A stretch of 64,000 nucleotides of DNA from Actinacidiphila glaucinigra (GTDB lineage: Bacteria; Actinomycetota; Actinomycetes; Streptomycetales; Streptomycetaceae), in assembly GCF_900188405.1 (NCBI RefSeq), contig NZ_FZOF01000005.1:372001-436000 (forward strand), given 5' to 3'. How positions within the stretch are numbered: the first letter of the stretch is position 1; each line of letters starts with the position of its first letter. The notes below the pieces were generated by a model. It saw only the letters and a list, made by a program, of their open reading frames with translations. It was not told the DNA's origin and ran no database searches. A program made the position numbers and the translations under genes. Below, one piece after another: positions 34,800 through 43,812 of the stretch.

Positions 34800-36166
34800 C
34801 GGCCGTCCTCGAACCGGCCCTGCGGTCCCCGGGCCGCGAAGAGGACCAGGACGCCGCGCTGCGCCGGGCCGCCGCCCGCGTCCTGCTGTCCAACTGGACG
34901 GGCGCGGCGACCGTCCCCTCGCGCACCCTCTATCCGCACCAGTGGAGCTGGGACTCCGCCTTCATCGCCATCGGGCTGGCCCGGCTCGCCCCGCGCCGGG
35001 CCCAGCGGGAACTGGAGACCCTGCTGGGGGCGCAGTGGCGCGACGGCCGTGTCCCGCACATCGTCTTCAACCCCTCGGTGCCCCTGGACGCGTACTTCCC
35101 GAGCCCCGACTTCTGGCGCAGCTCGGGCGCGGGCGCCGCCTCGGGCGCGCCCGCGGACATCGAGACCTCCGGCATCGTCCAGCCCCCGGTGCACGCCCTC
35201 GCCGCCTGGCAGGTGCACCTCGCGGACCCGGCCGAGTCCCGGCGCCGCGGCTTCCTGCGGCGGATGTACCCCCGGCTGGCCGCCTGGCACCGCTACCTCG
35301 CCGCCTCGCGCGACCTGGGCGGCGGCGGGCTGGCGGCCGTCGTGCACCCCTGGGAGCCGGGCCTGGACAACAGCCCGGTGTGGGACGCGGCGCTCGCCCG
35401 GGTGGAGCCGGCGCCGCCGGAGTCCTTCCGCAGGGCGGACCTCGACCACAGTTCGGCCGCCGACCGCCCCACCGACCTCGACTACGGGCGCTACGTCCGG
35501 CTCGCCGCCGACTACCGCGACCACGGCTACGACGACGCGCGCACCCCGCACGCCTTCGCCCTCGAGGACCCCTGCTTCAACGCCCTGTTCATCGCCTCCG
35601 AGCACGCCCTCGCCGAGATCGCCGCGGCGGCCGGCGCGGACCCCGCACCGCACCGCCGCAAGGCTGCCGAGGCCACGGCCGCCCTGGTCGAGCGGCTGTG
35701 GGACCCCGCCGCGGGCATCTTCCTCGCCCGTGACCTGACGACCGGCGAGGCCGTCGGCGGGCACAGCGTCGCGGGCCTCGTGCCCCTGATCGTGCCCGGC
35801 CTCCCGGAGACCGTCGCACGCTCGCTGGTCGCGACGGCGCAGGGCGAGCGCTTCGGTCTCGGCCGGGTGCACCTGGTGCCGAGCTACGACCTCACCTCCC
35901 CGGAGTACGACGGCAACCGCTACTGGCGGGGCCCCAGTTGGTTCAACACCGCCTGGCTGGTCCACCGCGGACTGCGGCAGCACGGGGCGGACCCGGCGGC
36001 CGACGCCCTGCGCGAGCAGGCGCTCGACGACGCCCGCCGCACCGGCTTCGCCGAGTACGTCGAACCGCACAGCGGCCAGGGCCGGGGCATCCGCCGCTTC
36101 AGCTGGACCGCCGCCCTGGCCCTGGACCTGCTGCACCGGACACCGCAAGGAGAGCCCGCCCGATGA
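34796..36166 (+). CDS. GH63-like/MGH1-type (alpha/alpha)6 glycosidase
   Basis: The 456-residue glycosidase is of the GH63-like/glucosylglycerate-hydrolase fold. Key segments are LYPHQWSWDSAFIAIGLARL near the N-terminus, HPWEPGLDNSPVWD (the acid region near residue 185), YWRGPSWFNTAWLVHRGLR, and FAEYVEPHSGQGRG...FSWTAAL with the second carboxylate near residue 425. No signal peptide is present, so it works in the cytoplasm on imported substrate. It is translationally coupled to the genes on both sides (ATGA). Related enzymes cleave mannosyl-, glucosyl-glycerate or small oligosaccharides. The substrate cannot be settled here. Confidence 0.85.
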   Translation: MTAVLEPALRSPGREEDQDAALRRAAARVLLSNWTGAATVPSRTLYPHQWSWDSAFIAIGLARLAPRRAQRELETLLGAQWRDGRVPHIVFNPSVPLDAYFPSPDFWRSSGAGAASGAPADIETSGIVQPPVHALAAWQVHLADPAESRRRGFLRRMYPRLAAWHRYLAASRDLGGGGLAAVVHPWEPGLDNSPVWDAALARVEPAPPESFRRADLDHSSAADRPTDLDYGRYVRLAADYRDHGYDDARTPHAFALEDPCFNALFIASEHALAEIAAAAGADPAPHRRKAAEATAALVERLWDPAAGIFLARDLTTGEAVGGHSVAGLVPLIVPGLPETVARSLVATAQGERFGLGRVHLVPSYDLTSPEYDGNRYWRGPSWFNTAWLVHRGLRQHGADPAADALREQALDDARRTGFAEYVEPHSGQGRGIRRFSWTAALALDLLHRTPQGEPAR

Positions 36167-38118
36167 GCGTCGAACGTCTGCTGGTCCACCGCGGCACCTT
36201 CGCCTCCACCAGCCGCTCCGGCGACATCACGGGACGCCGCGGCGACACCCCGGACGGCCTTTTCCTGCGCGACGCCCGCCACCTGAGCCGCTGGCGGCTC
36301 ACCGCGGACGGCGTCGTACCGTCCCTGCTGACCTCCTCCGGCGACGGTTTCGTGCTCACCCCGGAGGGCGGCCGGGACGAGCCCCCGGCGTACTCGCTCT
36401 TCCGCAGGCAGGCCGTCGAGGCGGGCGCGCTCACCGAGCGCGTCCGCGTGGTCAGCAACCGCGCGGAGCCGGCCACGGTGGAGATCGCGCTGGAGGTGGA
36501 CGCGGACTTCGCGGACCAGTTCGAGCTGCGGGGCGACCACCGGCGCTACGACAAGGCCGACGGCCGGCGCACCGCCGAGGACCGCCCGGACGGTGTCACC
36601 TTCCGGTACCGGCGCGGCGAGGACTGGGACGCCCGCACCACCGTCACCACCTCCCCCGCCCCCGCCGCCGTCCGCCCGCTGGAGCCGGCCGGCACCGCGC
36701 GCCTGCTGAGCTGGCGCCTGTCGCTGCCCGGCCACGGTGCGACCGAGCTCGCCCTGAGCGTCCGGGCGGTTCCCCACGGCGCCGCGGAACCGGCCGCGCC
36801 CCCGGACCCGATGTCGGTGCGCAACCGGCATGCCGCCGAGGAGGACGGCTTCGTCCAGGCGCGCCCGCGGCCGCGTTCGCTCACCAACTGGGACGAGCTC
36901 GCGCGCGCCTGCACGGCGGGCCTGGCCGACCTGGCACGGCTGCGCGTGCCGGCGACGGGCCCGGCGGGCGAGCCGCTGCTGGTGCCCGCGGCCGGCATCC
37001 CCTGGTTCCTCACCCTCTTCGGCCGCGACTCCCTGCTGACCTCGATGTTCGCGCTGCCGTACCGGCCGGAGCTGGCCGCGGACACGCTGCTCGCACTCGC
37101 CGCGACCCAGGGCACCCGGCACGACGCGGCCCGCCTCGAGCAGCCGGGCAGGATCGTGCACGAGGTCCGGCACGGCGAACTCGCCCACTTCCGGCAGGTG
37201 CCGTACGGCCGCTACTACGGCAGCGTCGACGCCACACCGCTGTTCCTGGTGCTGCTGGAGGCCCACAGCGCGGCGACCGGCGACCCCGGGCTCGCGCGGC
37301 GCCTGGAACCGCACGCGCGTGCCGCGGTGGAGTGGATGTTCCGCGACGGCGGGCTCGGCGCGGGCGGCTACCTCCGCTACACCTCCGACGCCGCGCGCGG
37401 CGGGCTGGCGCACCAGAACTGGAAGGACTCCGAAGGCGCCATCTGCTTCGCCGACGGCCGCCGCCCCGAGGGCGCGCTCGCCGTCGCCGAGGTGCAGGGC
37501 TACGCCTACGACGCCCTGGTCCGCACCGCGCGCCTGGCCCGTGGGGTCTGGGGCGACGCCGAGGAGGCGGACCGGCTGGAGAAGGCCGCGGCGGACCTGC
37601 GGGAGCGGTTCCGCCGGGACTTCTGGATGAGCGGCCGCGACTTCCCCGCCCTCGCCCTGGACGGCGAGAACCGGCAGGTGGACGCGCTCGCCTCGGACGC
37701 CGGGCACCTGCTGTGGTCCGGCATCCTCGACCCGGCCGACGCGCGGACGGTGGGCCGGAGGCTACTGCAGCCCGACTTCTTCTCCGGCTGGGGGGTGCGC
37801 ACGCTCGCGGCGGGCCAGGCCCCGTACCACCCGCTGTCGTACCACCGCGGCAGCATCTGGCCGCACGACAACGCGGTCGTCGTCCTGGGTCTGGCGCGCA
37901 GCGGTCTGGCCGAGGAGGCCTCGGAGATCGCCCACGGGCTGGTCCAGGCGGCCGCCGCGCACGACTGGCGCCTGCCGGAGGTGATGGCCGGGTACGGACG
38001 GGACGAGCACCCGGTCCCCGTGCCGTACCCGCACTCCTGCTCGCCCCAGGCCTGGGCGGCGGCCACGCCGCTGGCACTGCTCACCGCACTCAACGGCGGC
38101 CCCGAGGCGGTGCGCTGA
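36163..38118 (+). CDS. Amylo-alpha-1,6-glucosidase/debranching-type glycosidase
   Basis: The 651-residue cytoplasmic protein begins MSVERLLVHRGTFASTSRSG, a glycogen-debranching N-terminal beta domain (DGLFLRDARHLSRWRLTADG). It is joined to a six-hairpin domain with FLTLFGRDSLLTSMFALPY, GLAHQNWKDSEGAICFADG, SDAGHLLWSGILDP and YHRGSIWPHDNAVVVLGLA. Putative catalytic carboxylates lie in NWKDSEG (Asp/Glu) and near RLPEVMAGYGRDEHP (Glu). The start ATG overlaps the previous stop and has AAGGAGAG upstream. Together with its neighbour it makes a two-glycosidase pair, probably cleaving a branched or glycosylated import. It ends the arm before a strong terminator. Confidence 0.85.
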   Translation: MSVERLLVHRGTFASTSRSGDITGRRGDTPDGLFLRDARHLSRWRLTADGVVPSLLTSSGDGFVLTPEGGRDEPPAYSLFRRQAVEAGALTERVRVVSNRAEPATVEIALEVDADFADQFELRGDHRRYDKADGRRTAEDRPDGVTFRYRRGEDWDARTTVTTSPAPAAVRPLEPAGTARLLSWRLSLPGHGATELALSVRAVPHGAAEPAAPPDPMSVRNRHAAEEDGFVQARPRPRSLTNWDELARACTAGLADLARLRVPATGPAGEPLLVPAAGIPWFLTLFGRDSLLTSMFALPYRPELAADTLLALAATQGTRHDAARLEQPGRIVHEVRHGELAHFRQVPYGRYYGSVDATPLFLVLLEAHSAATGDPGLARRLEPHARAAVEWMFRDGGLGAGGYLRYTSDAARGGLAHQNWKDSEGAICFADGRRPEGALAVAEVQGYAYDALVRTARLARGVWGDAEEADRLEKAAADLRERFRRDFWMSGRDFPALALDGENRQVDALASDAGHLLWSGILDPADARTVGRRLLQPDFFSGWGVRTLAAGQAPYHPLSYHRGSIWPHDNAVVVLGLARSGLAEEASEIAHGLVQAAAAHDWRLPEVMAGYGRDEHPVPVPYPHSCSPQAWAAATPLALLTALNGGPEAVR

Positions 38119-38137
38119 GGCCGGTCGGACAGACCGG

Positions 38138-38178
38138 GGCCCCGGGTCCCCCGCCGTCACGGCGGGGGACCCGGGGCC
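38138..38178. terminator. Strong bidirectional terminator between convergent genes
   Basis: A perfect 18-bp stem (GGCCCCGGGTCCCCCGCC and its complement) with a 5-nt loop GTCAC lies 19 bp past the debranching-type gene and 27 bp past the stop of the convergent SDR gene. It serves both strands. The flanking TT is short, as in many actinomycete terminators. Confidence 0.85.
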
Positions 38179-38205
38179 TTCACCGAGCCGCGGACCCCGC
38201 CCGGG

Positions 38206-39039
38206 TCACGAGGCGAAGTCGGTGGACAGGGCGAGGTCCCGCCAGGTCTCGACGTCACGGGCCACACCGGCGAGCTTGTCCTCCACGTCCGCGACGCTTG
38301 CCTTGCCCAGCGGGATCCGGGCCGGCATCTCCTGCGCGTCGGCGACGGTGATGATGGCGGCCGCCGCCTTCACCGGGTCGCCGTCCTGGGCGTGGTTGCT
38401 GTTGTCGGCCCAGGCGCGCATGCCGCCCGCGCTCGCCTGGTAGTCCTCGATGACCCGCTCGGTGCGGTGCAGGGAGGAGGAGTCCAGGAAGTCCGTGCGG
38501 AACGGGCCGGGCTCGACGGCGGTCGCCTGGATGCCGAGCGGCGCGAGCTCCAGCCGCAGCGACTCGGTCACCGCCTCGACGGAGAACTTGGTCGCGCAGT
38601 ACAGGCCCCAGCCCGCCCACCCGACGAAGCCGCCGACGGAGCTGAGGTTGACGATCCGGCCGGAGCGCCGGGCCCGCATGACGGGCAGGACGGCACGGGT
38701 CACGGTCAGCAGTCCGAAGACATTGGTGTCGAACACCGCGCGCGCCTCGGCGTCGCTGGTCTCCTCCACCGCGCCGAGCAGGCCGCGGCCGGCGTTGTTG
38801 ACGAGGACGTCGATGGTGCCGAAGCGCTCGACCGCCGCCTCGACGGCGGCCCGGGCCTGCTCCTCGTCGTTCACGTCGAGCGGTACGGCCAGCAGCCGGT
38901 CGGCGTGTGCCGCCAGGGCCTCCTCCACGGCGCGGGGGGTGCGGGCGGTGGCCACGACGTTGTCGCCCCGCTCGAGGGCCTGCCGGGCGATTTCCAGGCC
39001 GAACCCGCGGGATGCGCCGGTGATGAACCACGTCGTCAT
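38206..39039 (-). CDS. Short-chain dehydrogenase/reductase
   Basis: The 277-residue classical SDR has cofactor motif TGASRGFGLEIARQ, DVNDEEQARAAV, VLVNNAGRGLLGAVEE, and the catalytic Ser-Tyr-Lys set in NLSSVGGFVGWAGWGLYCATKFSVE. EPGPFRTDFL follows. It reduces or oxidises an unknown carbonyl/alcohol with NAD(P). The ATG start has GGAG upstream. An XRE-type regulator gene on the same strand precedes it by 135 bp; such regulator/SDR pairs often form an induced unit, so the regulator may control it. Confidence 0.92.
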   Translation of the reverse strand: MTTWFITGASRGFGLEIARQALERGDNVVATARTPRAVEEALAAHADRLLAVPLDVNDEEQARAAVEAAVERFGTIDVLVNNAGRGLLGAVEETSDAEARAVFDTNVFGLLTVTRAVLPVMRARRSGRIVNLSSVGGFVGWAGWGLYCATKFSVEAVTESLRLELAPLGIQATAVEPGPFRTDFLDSSSLHRTERVIEDYQASAGGMRAWADNSNHAQDGDPVKAAAAIITVADAQEMPARIPLGKASVADVEDKLAGVARDVETWRDLALSTDFAS

Positions 39040-39174
39040 GTGATGTGCTCCTCATGATCACTGGGGGTCGTTCTGTCGACGTGTCCCAGCGTCCGCGCCC
39101 GGCGGGGGGCGGACCAGAGAAGGATCAACCGTAGGAGACGCCTGCCTGGGACCGGCAGTACCAGCCGGGTCCGG

Positions 39175-40035
39175 TCACGGACGCACGGCCGCGGGGCTCG
39201 CCGACCACGTGGCCAGGAAGCGCAGCGCCTCGTGGGCGGGTGTGCCGGGCTGCGCGGTGTAGACGAAGACGGTCTGGTCCGGGTCGTCGCCCACGACGAG
39301 GCTCTGGAAGTCCAGCGTCATGGTGCCGGCCATCGGGTGCCGGAAGGTCTTCTCGCCGGCCGCCCGGGTCCGCACCCGGTGGTCCGACCACCAGTGGCGG
39401 AAGTCGGCGTCGGCGTCGGCGAGTTCCTCCACCAGCGCCTTGAGCCGCGGGTCGTGCGGGTCGCGCGCCGTACCCATGCGGAGGTAGGCGACGCACTCGC
39501 GGGCGACGGTTCGCCAGTCGACGTACAGCTCGCGGAAGGCGGGGTCCAGGAACGCCATCCGCACCAGGTTGCGCTGCGGCTCGGGGACGGCCGAGAAGTC
39601 GGTGAGCAGCGCCGCGCCCAGCGCGTTCCAGCCCAGTACGTCCAGCCGGTGGCTCAGCAGCAGGGCCGGGTACTCCTGCAGACCGTCGAGCAGGGTCTGC
39701 GTCTGCGGCCGGATGCGCCCCGGCGCGGAGGGGAGCGGTGCGGCGCCGGCCGCGGCGACCCGCAGCAGGTAGGCACGCTCGTCGGGCCGCAGGCGCAGCG
39801 CCCGCGCGAGCGACTCCAGCACCGCCGTCGAGACGTGCACCGTGCGGCCCTGCTCCAGGCGCACCACGTAGTCCACGCTCACGTTCGCCAGCTGCGCCAG
39901 CTCCTCCCGCCGGAGCCCCGGGACCCGGCGGTGCCGCCCGTCGTCCGGCAGGCCCACGTCCCCGGGGTTCACCCGGGCACGGCACGCCCGCAGGAAGTCA
40001 CCCAGCGTGGTGTTCGAAGCGTTCCGCTGACTCAT
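39175..40035 (-). CDS. XRE-family regulator with MmyB-like ligand domain
   Basis: The 286-residue protein has an N-terminal XRE helix-turn-helix (LGDFLRACRARVNP, LRREELAQLANVSVDYVVRLEQGRTVHVSTAVLESLARAL) and a C-terminal MmyB-like PAS-type domain (LLSHRLDVLGWNALGAALLTDF, RNLVRMAFLDPAFRELYVDW, WWSDHRVRTRAAGEKTFRHP). This family is abundant in Streptomyces and often sits next to SDR or oxidoreductase genes that it represses, as here. A likely repressor site would be in the 135-bp gap to the SDR gene, but no clear palindrome was seen there. Confidence 0.9.
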   Translation of the reverse strand: MSQRNASNTTLGDFLRACRARVNPGDVGLPDDGRHRRVPGLRREELAQLANVSVDYVVRLEQGRTVHVSTAVLESLARALRLRPDERAYLLRVAAAGAAPLPSAPGRIRPQTQTLLDGLQEYPALLLSHRLDVLGWNALGAALLTDFSAVPEPQRNLVRMAFLDPAFRELYVDWRTVARECVAYLRMGTARDPHDPRLKALVEELADADADFRHWWSDHRVRTRAAGEKTFRHPMAGTMTLDFQSLVVGDDPDQTVFVYTAQPGTPAHEALRFLATWSASPAAVRP

Positions 40036-40155
40036 ATGTCGATTATCGACGCTGCGGGACCGTACCGGGGCGCCACGGCCTGAAGCCTTCGGGCGCGGAC
40101 CGGGTCGAGCGCGGCCCTGTCGCCGCTGACCTCCCGGAACGGCGTGGTGGAAACG

Positions 40156-40191
40156 CGGCGCAGCCGGTGCCGAGCGGCACCGGCTGCGCCG
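40156..40191 (-). terminator. Terminator of the first M4 metallopeptidase gene
   Basis: A perfect 16-bp stem (CGGCGCAGCCGGTGCC and its complement) with loop GAGC lies 6 bp past the stop of the M4 gene on the minus strand. It also separates that gene from the XRE regulator start. It has no U-tract. Confidence 0.75.
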
Positions 40192-40197
40192 GGTGGG

Positions 40198-42558
40198 TCA
40201 GAAGGTCAGGCTCCAGCGGTCGAGGTAGCCGGGGTCGACGGTGAAGATGCCGGGGGTGTTGTCGGTGACCCGCAGCTTCCAGGTGCCGTTGGCGGGGACC
40301 GCCGAGGCGTCCACGGTGTACGTGGCGTGCACCGCGCCCTCGCCGGTGTCCCAGTACCAGGGCTTCACCGGGATCTCCGTCCCGTCCTCGGCGACCAGGG
40401 TGACGATCTGGCCGCCGACCCACGGGTGGACGAGGTCGACGGTCACCTTGAGGTCGCTCGGCGCGTGGCCCTTGCGGCCGGTCACGATCAGCGGGGACTC
40501 GATCGTCTTCCAGTTGGGGATGTCGAAGCGGGCCGGGTTGACGAAGAAGCTCCCGCCGGAGGCCAGCACGGGCCAGTCGAAGCGTACGGTGCGCTTGGCC
40601 TTGTGCTGGGCGGTGTTCTCGACGGTGACGGCCGTCTTGAAGGTGCCGGCCTTCTTCGGCGTGCCGCTGATCAGGCCGGTGCGCGCGTTGATGGACAGGC
40701 CCTTGGGCAGCCCGTGCGCGGAGTAGGCCAGCCGCCCGGGACGGGAGCCCACCGCCTCGATCTGACGGCTCATGGGCTGGCCGACGGCCACGGGACGGGT
40801 GGAGGGGGCCACGATGGCGACGTGGTTCACGTAGCGGGCGCCGACGTTGACCGCCGCCCAGGCGTTCCCGACGGCCTCGTAGGTCTCGCTGCCCTGCCCG
40901 AACAGGTCGGCGGCCGCCTGGAGGGTGGCGGTGCGGGCTCCCGCGTAGTCGGTGCCGCTGGTCATGTAGGTGGTGAGGGCCCGGTACCAGATGGCGCTCG
41001 CGTTGCCCATGCCGATCGGGGCGACCGGCAGGCCGTCGTAGGTGGGGCTGTCGTAGGCGACGCCGTTGATGGTCTTCTTCCCGCTGCCCTCGGAGAGGAG
41101 GTAGAAGAAGTGGTTCGCCACGCCGGAGCTGAAGTGCGGGTCGAGCTTCCTGGTCTCGGGCGTCCAGTAGTCCTGCGAGGTGCCCTTGGCCGAGGCGTCC
41201 TTGGAGGGCTGGTCCATGTAGCGCAGGGGCTTGCCGGTGCCGCGGACGTCGGCGAGCTCGCCGATCGTGTAGTCGGGCACGTCGGCGGGGTTGTCCGCGA
41301 AGAACTCGACGGCCGTGCCCATGATGTCGCTGGTCGCCTCGTTGAGGCCGCCGGACTCCCCGGTGTAGGTGAGGTTGGCGGTGGCGAAGGTGACGCCGTG
41401 GGTCATCTCGTGTGCGGAGATGTCGAGTTCGGTGAGCGGGTGGGCGTTCTCGCGGCCGTCGCCGTACGTCATGCAGAAGCAGCCGTCGTCCCAGAAGGCG
41501 TTGGCGTAGTTGTCGCCGTAGTGGACGCGGGAGAAGGCCCCGACGCCGTTGTCGGCGATGCCGTTGCGGCCGAAGCGCTCCTTGTAGAAGTCCCAGGTCT
41601 CGCGCTGGCCGTAGGCGGCGTCCACGGCGGCGGTCTGGCGGTCGGCGAGCGTGCCGTCGCCCCAGACGTCGTCGTCGTCGGTGACCAGGTTGCCGATGCC
41701 GCCCACGCCGGTCAGATCGTACGTCTTGTGCCCGCCGCGCTCCGGGTCGGTCAGCTCGTAGACGCCGCCGTTGTTCACGGTGCCGATCTGCACCTGCCCG
41801 CTGTACTGGCTGTTGCCGGTGCCCGAGCGGATCTCCTCGACGCTCTGGAGCTCCTTGCCGGTCGCGGCGTCGGTGACGACGTTCAGCCGGCTGGGGGTGC
41901 CGTCCTCCTGGGTGCCGGTGACGTACGACTGCCAGGCCAGGGTCGGCTTGCCGTCGCCGAGGAAGACGACCAGGCGGGGGGCGCCGTCCGCGGCCGGGGC
42001 CTTGGTGCGCTCGCTCTTGGCCGCGGCGAGGGCGGACTTCCGCGCCTTGGCGGCGCTGACGGCCGCCTTCGTGCTGGGCACCGCGACGGGCGCGGACGAC
42101 GCCTTGCTGACGGTGCGGCCGCCCGCCCGCTCGTGGACCACCAGGTCGCCGCCGATGACGGGGAGGCCCGCGTAGGTGCGCTCGTAGCGCGTGTGCACCG
42201 TGCCGTCGGCGTCCTTGATGACGTCCTTGGGTATCAGCGCCTCTTTGCCGCCCAGCCGGAGGGCGCGGGCGGTGCCGGCACGTCCGTCGGACGCCGCCTT
42301 GAGCAACTGCTTGCGCTGCGCGGCGGACAGGGCGACGGCGCGCGCTTCGGGGCGGGATTCCGCCACGATCCTGCGCGGCGCCGTCCCGTCCCCCTCGGAC
42401 GCGGCGACGGCGCCGGTGGCCGGGAGGAGGGGGGTCAGCAGTGCGGCGAGCGTGACCGCGGCGATCGCCGCGACACGGCCGCGTGCGCCGTGCGCACGGC
42501 GGTTGGGAGTGGGATTCTGCGGTGAACTGGCACCCGTGACAGCGGGATGGTTCGTCAC
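40198..42558 (-). CDS. Secreted M4 (thermolysin-like) metallopeptidase with Ig-like and P domains, copy 1
   Basis: The 786-residue preproprotein has a signal peptide after about residue 25 (hydrophobic VAAIAAVTLAALLTPLLP), an FTP/PepSY propeptide (HTRYERTYAGLPVIGGDLVV, then LAWQSYVTG) and the M4 catalytic domain. The HEMTH zinc motif lies near residue 383 (DISAHEMTHGVTF) and the third ligand Glu about 24 residues later (SGGLNEATSD). A DGCFCMTYGDG CxC motif is unusual. An Ig-like domain (GLPKGLSINARTGLISGTP) and a C-terminal P domain (last ~110 residues) follow. The GTG start has AAGGAG upstream; longer frames lack a signal at their start. It probably degrades extracellular protein. Confidence 0.92.
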   Translation of the reverse strand: MTNHPAVTGASSPQNPTPNRRAHGARGRVAAIAAVTLAALLTPLLPATGAVAASEGDGTAPRRIVAESRPEARAVALSAAQRKQLLKAASDGRAGTARALRLGGKEALIPKDVIKDADGTVHTRYERTYAGLPVIGGDLVVHERAGGRTVSKASSAPVAVPSTKAAVSAAKARKSALAAAKSERTKAPAADGAPRLVVFLGDGKPTLAWQSYVTGTQEDGTPSRLNVVTDAATGKELQSVEEIRSGTGNSQYSGQVQIGTVNNGGVYELTDPERGGHKTYDLTGVGGIGNLVTDDDDVWGDGTLADRQTAAVDAAYGQRETWDFYKERFGRNGIADNGVGAFSRVHYGDNYANAFWDDGCFCMTYGDGRENAHPLTELDISAHEMTHGVTFATANLTYTGESGGLNEATSDIMGTAVEFFADNPADVPDYTIGELADVRGTGKPLRYMDQPSKDASAKGTSQDYWTPETRKLDPHFSSGVANHFFYLLSEGSGKKTINGVAYDSPTYDGLPVAPIGMGNASAIWYRALTTYMTSGTDYAGARTATLQAAADLFGQGSETYEAVGNAWAAVNVGARYVNHVAIVAPSTRPVAVGQPMSRQIEAVGSRPGRLAYSAHGLPKGLSINARTGLISGTPKKAGTFKTAVTVENTAQHKAKRTVRFDWPVLASGGSFFVNPARFDIPNWKTIESPLIVTGRKGHAPSDLKVTVDLVHPWVGGQIVTLVAEDGTEIPVKPWYWDTGEGAVHATYTVDASAVPANGTWKLRVTDNTPGIFTVDPGYLDRWSLTF

Positions 42559-42742
42559 TCGTGGAGCTCCTTGTGCCCGGCCGTTCGAACGGCCGCTGGG
42601 GACGGGAACATTGGAGGCCGGTGAGGCCTCCGCGAGGTGACGTGCGAGTGATGCTCGCGCGACGTGGTGGATCGTTTCAGCATGTTCGTCCGCTGTCACC
42701 ACTGCGGAGATCATTGTCCGAAAGTCGGTCAAGTGCGCACAG

Positions 42743-42756
42743 TGGGAGCGGTCCCA
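42743..42756. promoter_or_regulatory. CebR-box-like palindrome upstream of the M4 gene
   Basis: TGGGAGCGGTCCCA matches 13 of 14 bases of the known Streptomyces CebR operator (TGGGAGCGCTCCCA). It is about 190 bp upstream of the GTG start. One central mismatch and the lack of a cellobiose gene here make CebR control uncertain; a related LacI-family repressor may use it. Confidence 0.4.
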
Positions 42757-42887
42757 CGCGGTACCGACCACGTGCGGATTTACCGGGCGGCAACAGTGGG
42801 GTGACGATGGCGACCGAAAAGATTCAGCCACCGCGGCGGACACACCTCACCGCCCGGATGATGCGGATCTGAGGGTCTTTTCCCTGA

Positions 42888-43391
42888 TCAGTGGGGGTCC
42901 ACCGAGGCCGGTACCGACGCCGGGCGGCTCAAATCGGCGGCGGCGGCGAAAATTTCGAGCCAGCGTCCGAGGGGCCGGCGGCGGTCCCGGATTCCGATTG
43001 TCTCCGTCAACTCGTGTCGCACACAGCCCTGTTGGCGATGACGCGACCGGACGGGACCCGCGCTTGCCGAGGAACCCGGGGCCGGGCGGACGGGGCGGAA
43101 GCCGACGGGCCGACCGCCGGCACCGGTGGATCGAAGCCACGTGAGGGGCACGGGGGCGAGTCCGAAGACGAATTCCGCGGACGCGAAGAGTTCCGGTGCC
43201 GGATGGACACCCGTGATGCGGTGAGCCGGCGCAAAGGCGGCTTCGTCGTGCTCGTCGATGTCCCTGCCGTCCGCATCGCCGGGGGCGGCACCCGACTCCC
43301 GCATGACCGCGACCAGTTCGTCCGGATGGGCACCGACGCGGCAGCGGGGGCGAAGCGGATCCGGTCGCCGGGAAGGTCCCGAGAGCCGCAC
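42888..43391 (-). pseudogene. Probable decayed remnant of a DUF6461-like gene
   Basis: The open frame contains GAHPDELVAVMRESGAAPG followed by EAAFAPAHRITGVHPAPELF. That pattern resembles the C-terminal third of DUF6461 proteins (acidic start, then FALAxRLTGVxxTPELL). The N-terminal two-thirds of that family are absent, and the rest of the frame (Arg/Pro-rich) does not look like folded protein. The reading is uncertain, because in sequence this GC-rich a chance open frame is common. Confidence 0.35.
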
Positions 43392-43413
43392 GACCGGCCC
43401 GTCGGGACAAGCC

Positions 43414-43791
43414 CTACGCGTCCTCGGCGGCCGGTACCGCGTACCCGGCCACGGACGGCCAGCGGACGGTCAGCACCGTCGAGTCCTCCTCCGCCACCCA
43501 CGAGTGGTCAACGCCCTTGCCCCACACGACGTAGTCCCCCTGGCGGGCCAGCACCACCGACCGCCCCCGGAACTCGACCCGGAACCGCCCGCTGACGAGG
43601 ACCTGCAGCGCGGTCCGCTCCTCGCCCCGCACCCACTCGCCGCGCTCGTCCCCCGCCGGGTGGACACCCCACTTGATCTCCACCGCGTCACTGTGCCGGG
43701 GGTCGCCGGCCTCCTTGAAGTGCCCCAGCAGCCAGCCCCGGTCGAGCGGCGCGTCCTCACCGGCGTTGCCCACGTAAACGCTGTCGTCCAT
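43414..43791 (-). CDS. Small cupin-like protein
   Basis: The 125-residue single-domain cupin has strands EIKWGVHPAGDERGEWVRGEE, ALQVLVSGRFRVEFRGRSVVL, DYVVWGKGVDHSWVAEED and TVLTVRWPSVAGY. The usual cupin metal histidines are only partly visible (one HPAG, one DHSW), so metal binding is uncertain. It starts MDDSVYVGNAGEDAPLDRGW and lies 21 bp downstream of a GNAT acetyltransferase gene on the same strand, hence likely co-transcribed. The function is unknown; signal or ligand-binding cupins of this length are common. Confidence 0.82.
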   Translation of the reverse strand: MDDSVYVGNAGEDAPLDRGWLLGHFKEAGDPRHSDAVEIKWGVHPAGDERGEWVRGEERTALQVLVSGRFRVEFRGRSVVLARQGDYVVWGKGVDHSWVAEEDSTVLTVRWPSVAGYAVPAAEDA

Positions 43792-43812
43792 GACCGGGAC
43801 GCTAACACCGCG

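Larger units (their letters stand above)
42559..43413. other. Long gap between the M4 gene and the cupin gene
   Basis: The gap holds the promoter region of the M4 gene (about 42560-42880, comparatively AT-rich near 42800-42885) and a decayed gene fragment on the minus strand (42888-43391). No RNA gene or mobile element was found. A palindrome resembling the CebR box lies at 42743-42756. Confidence 0.6.

Noticed and set aside
34796..38118. Frameshifted single debranching gene split in two
   Set aside because: The two proteins have different complete (alpha/alpha)6 domain sets and a coupled ATGA junction with its own ribosome site.
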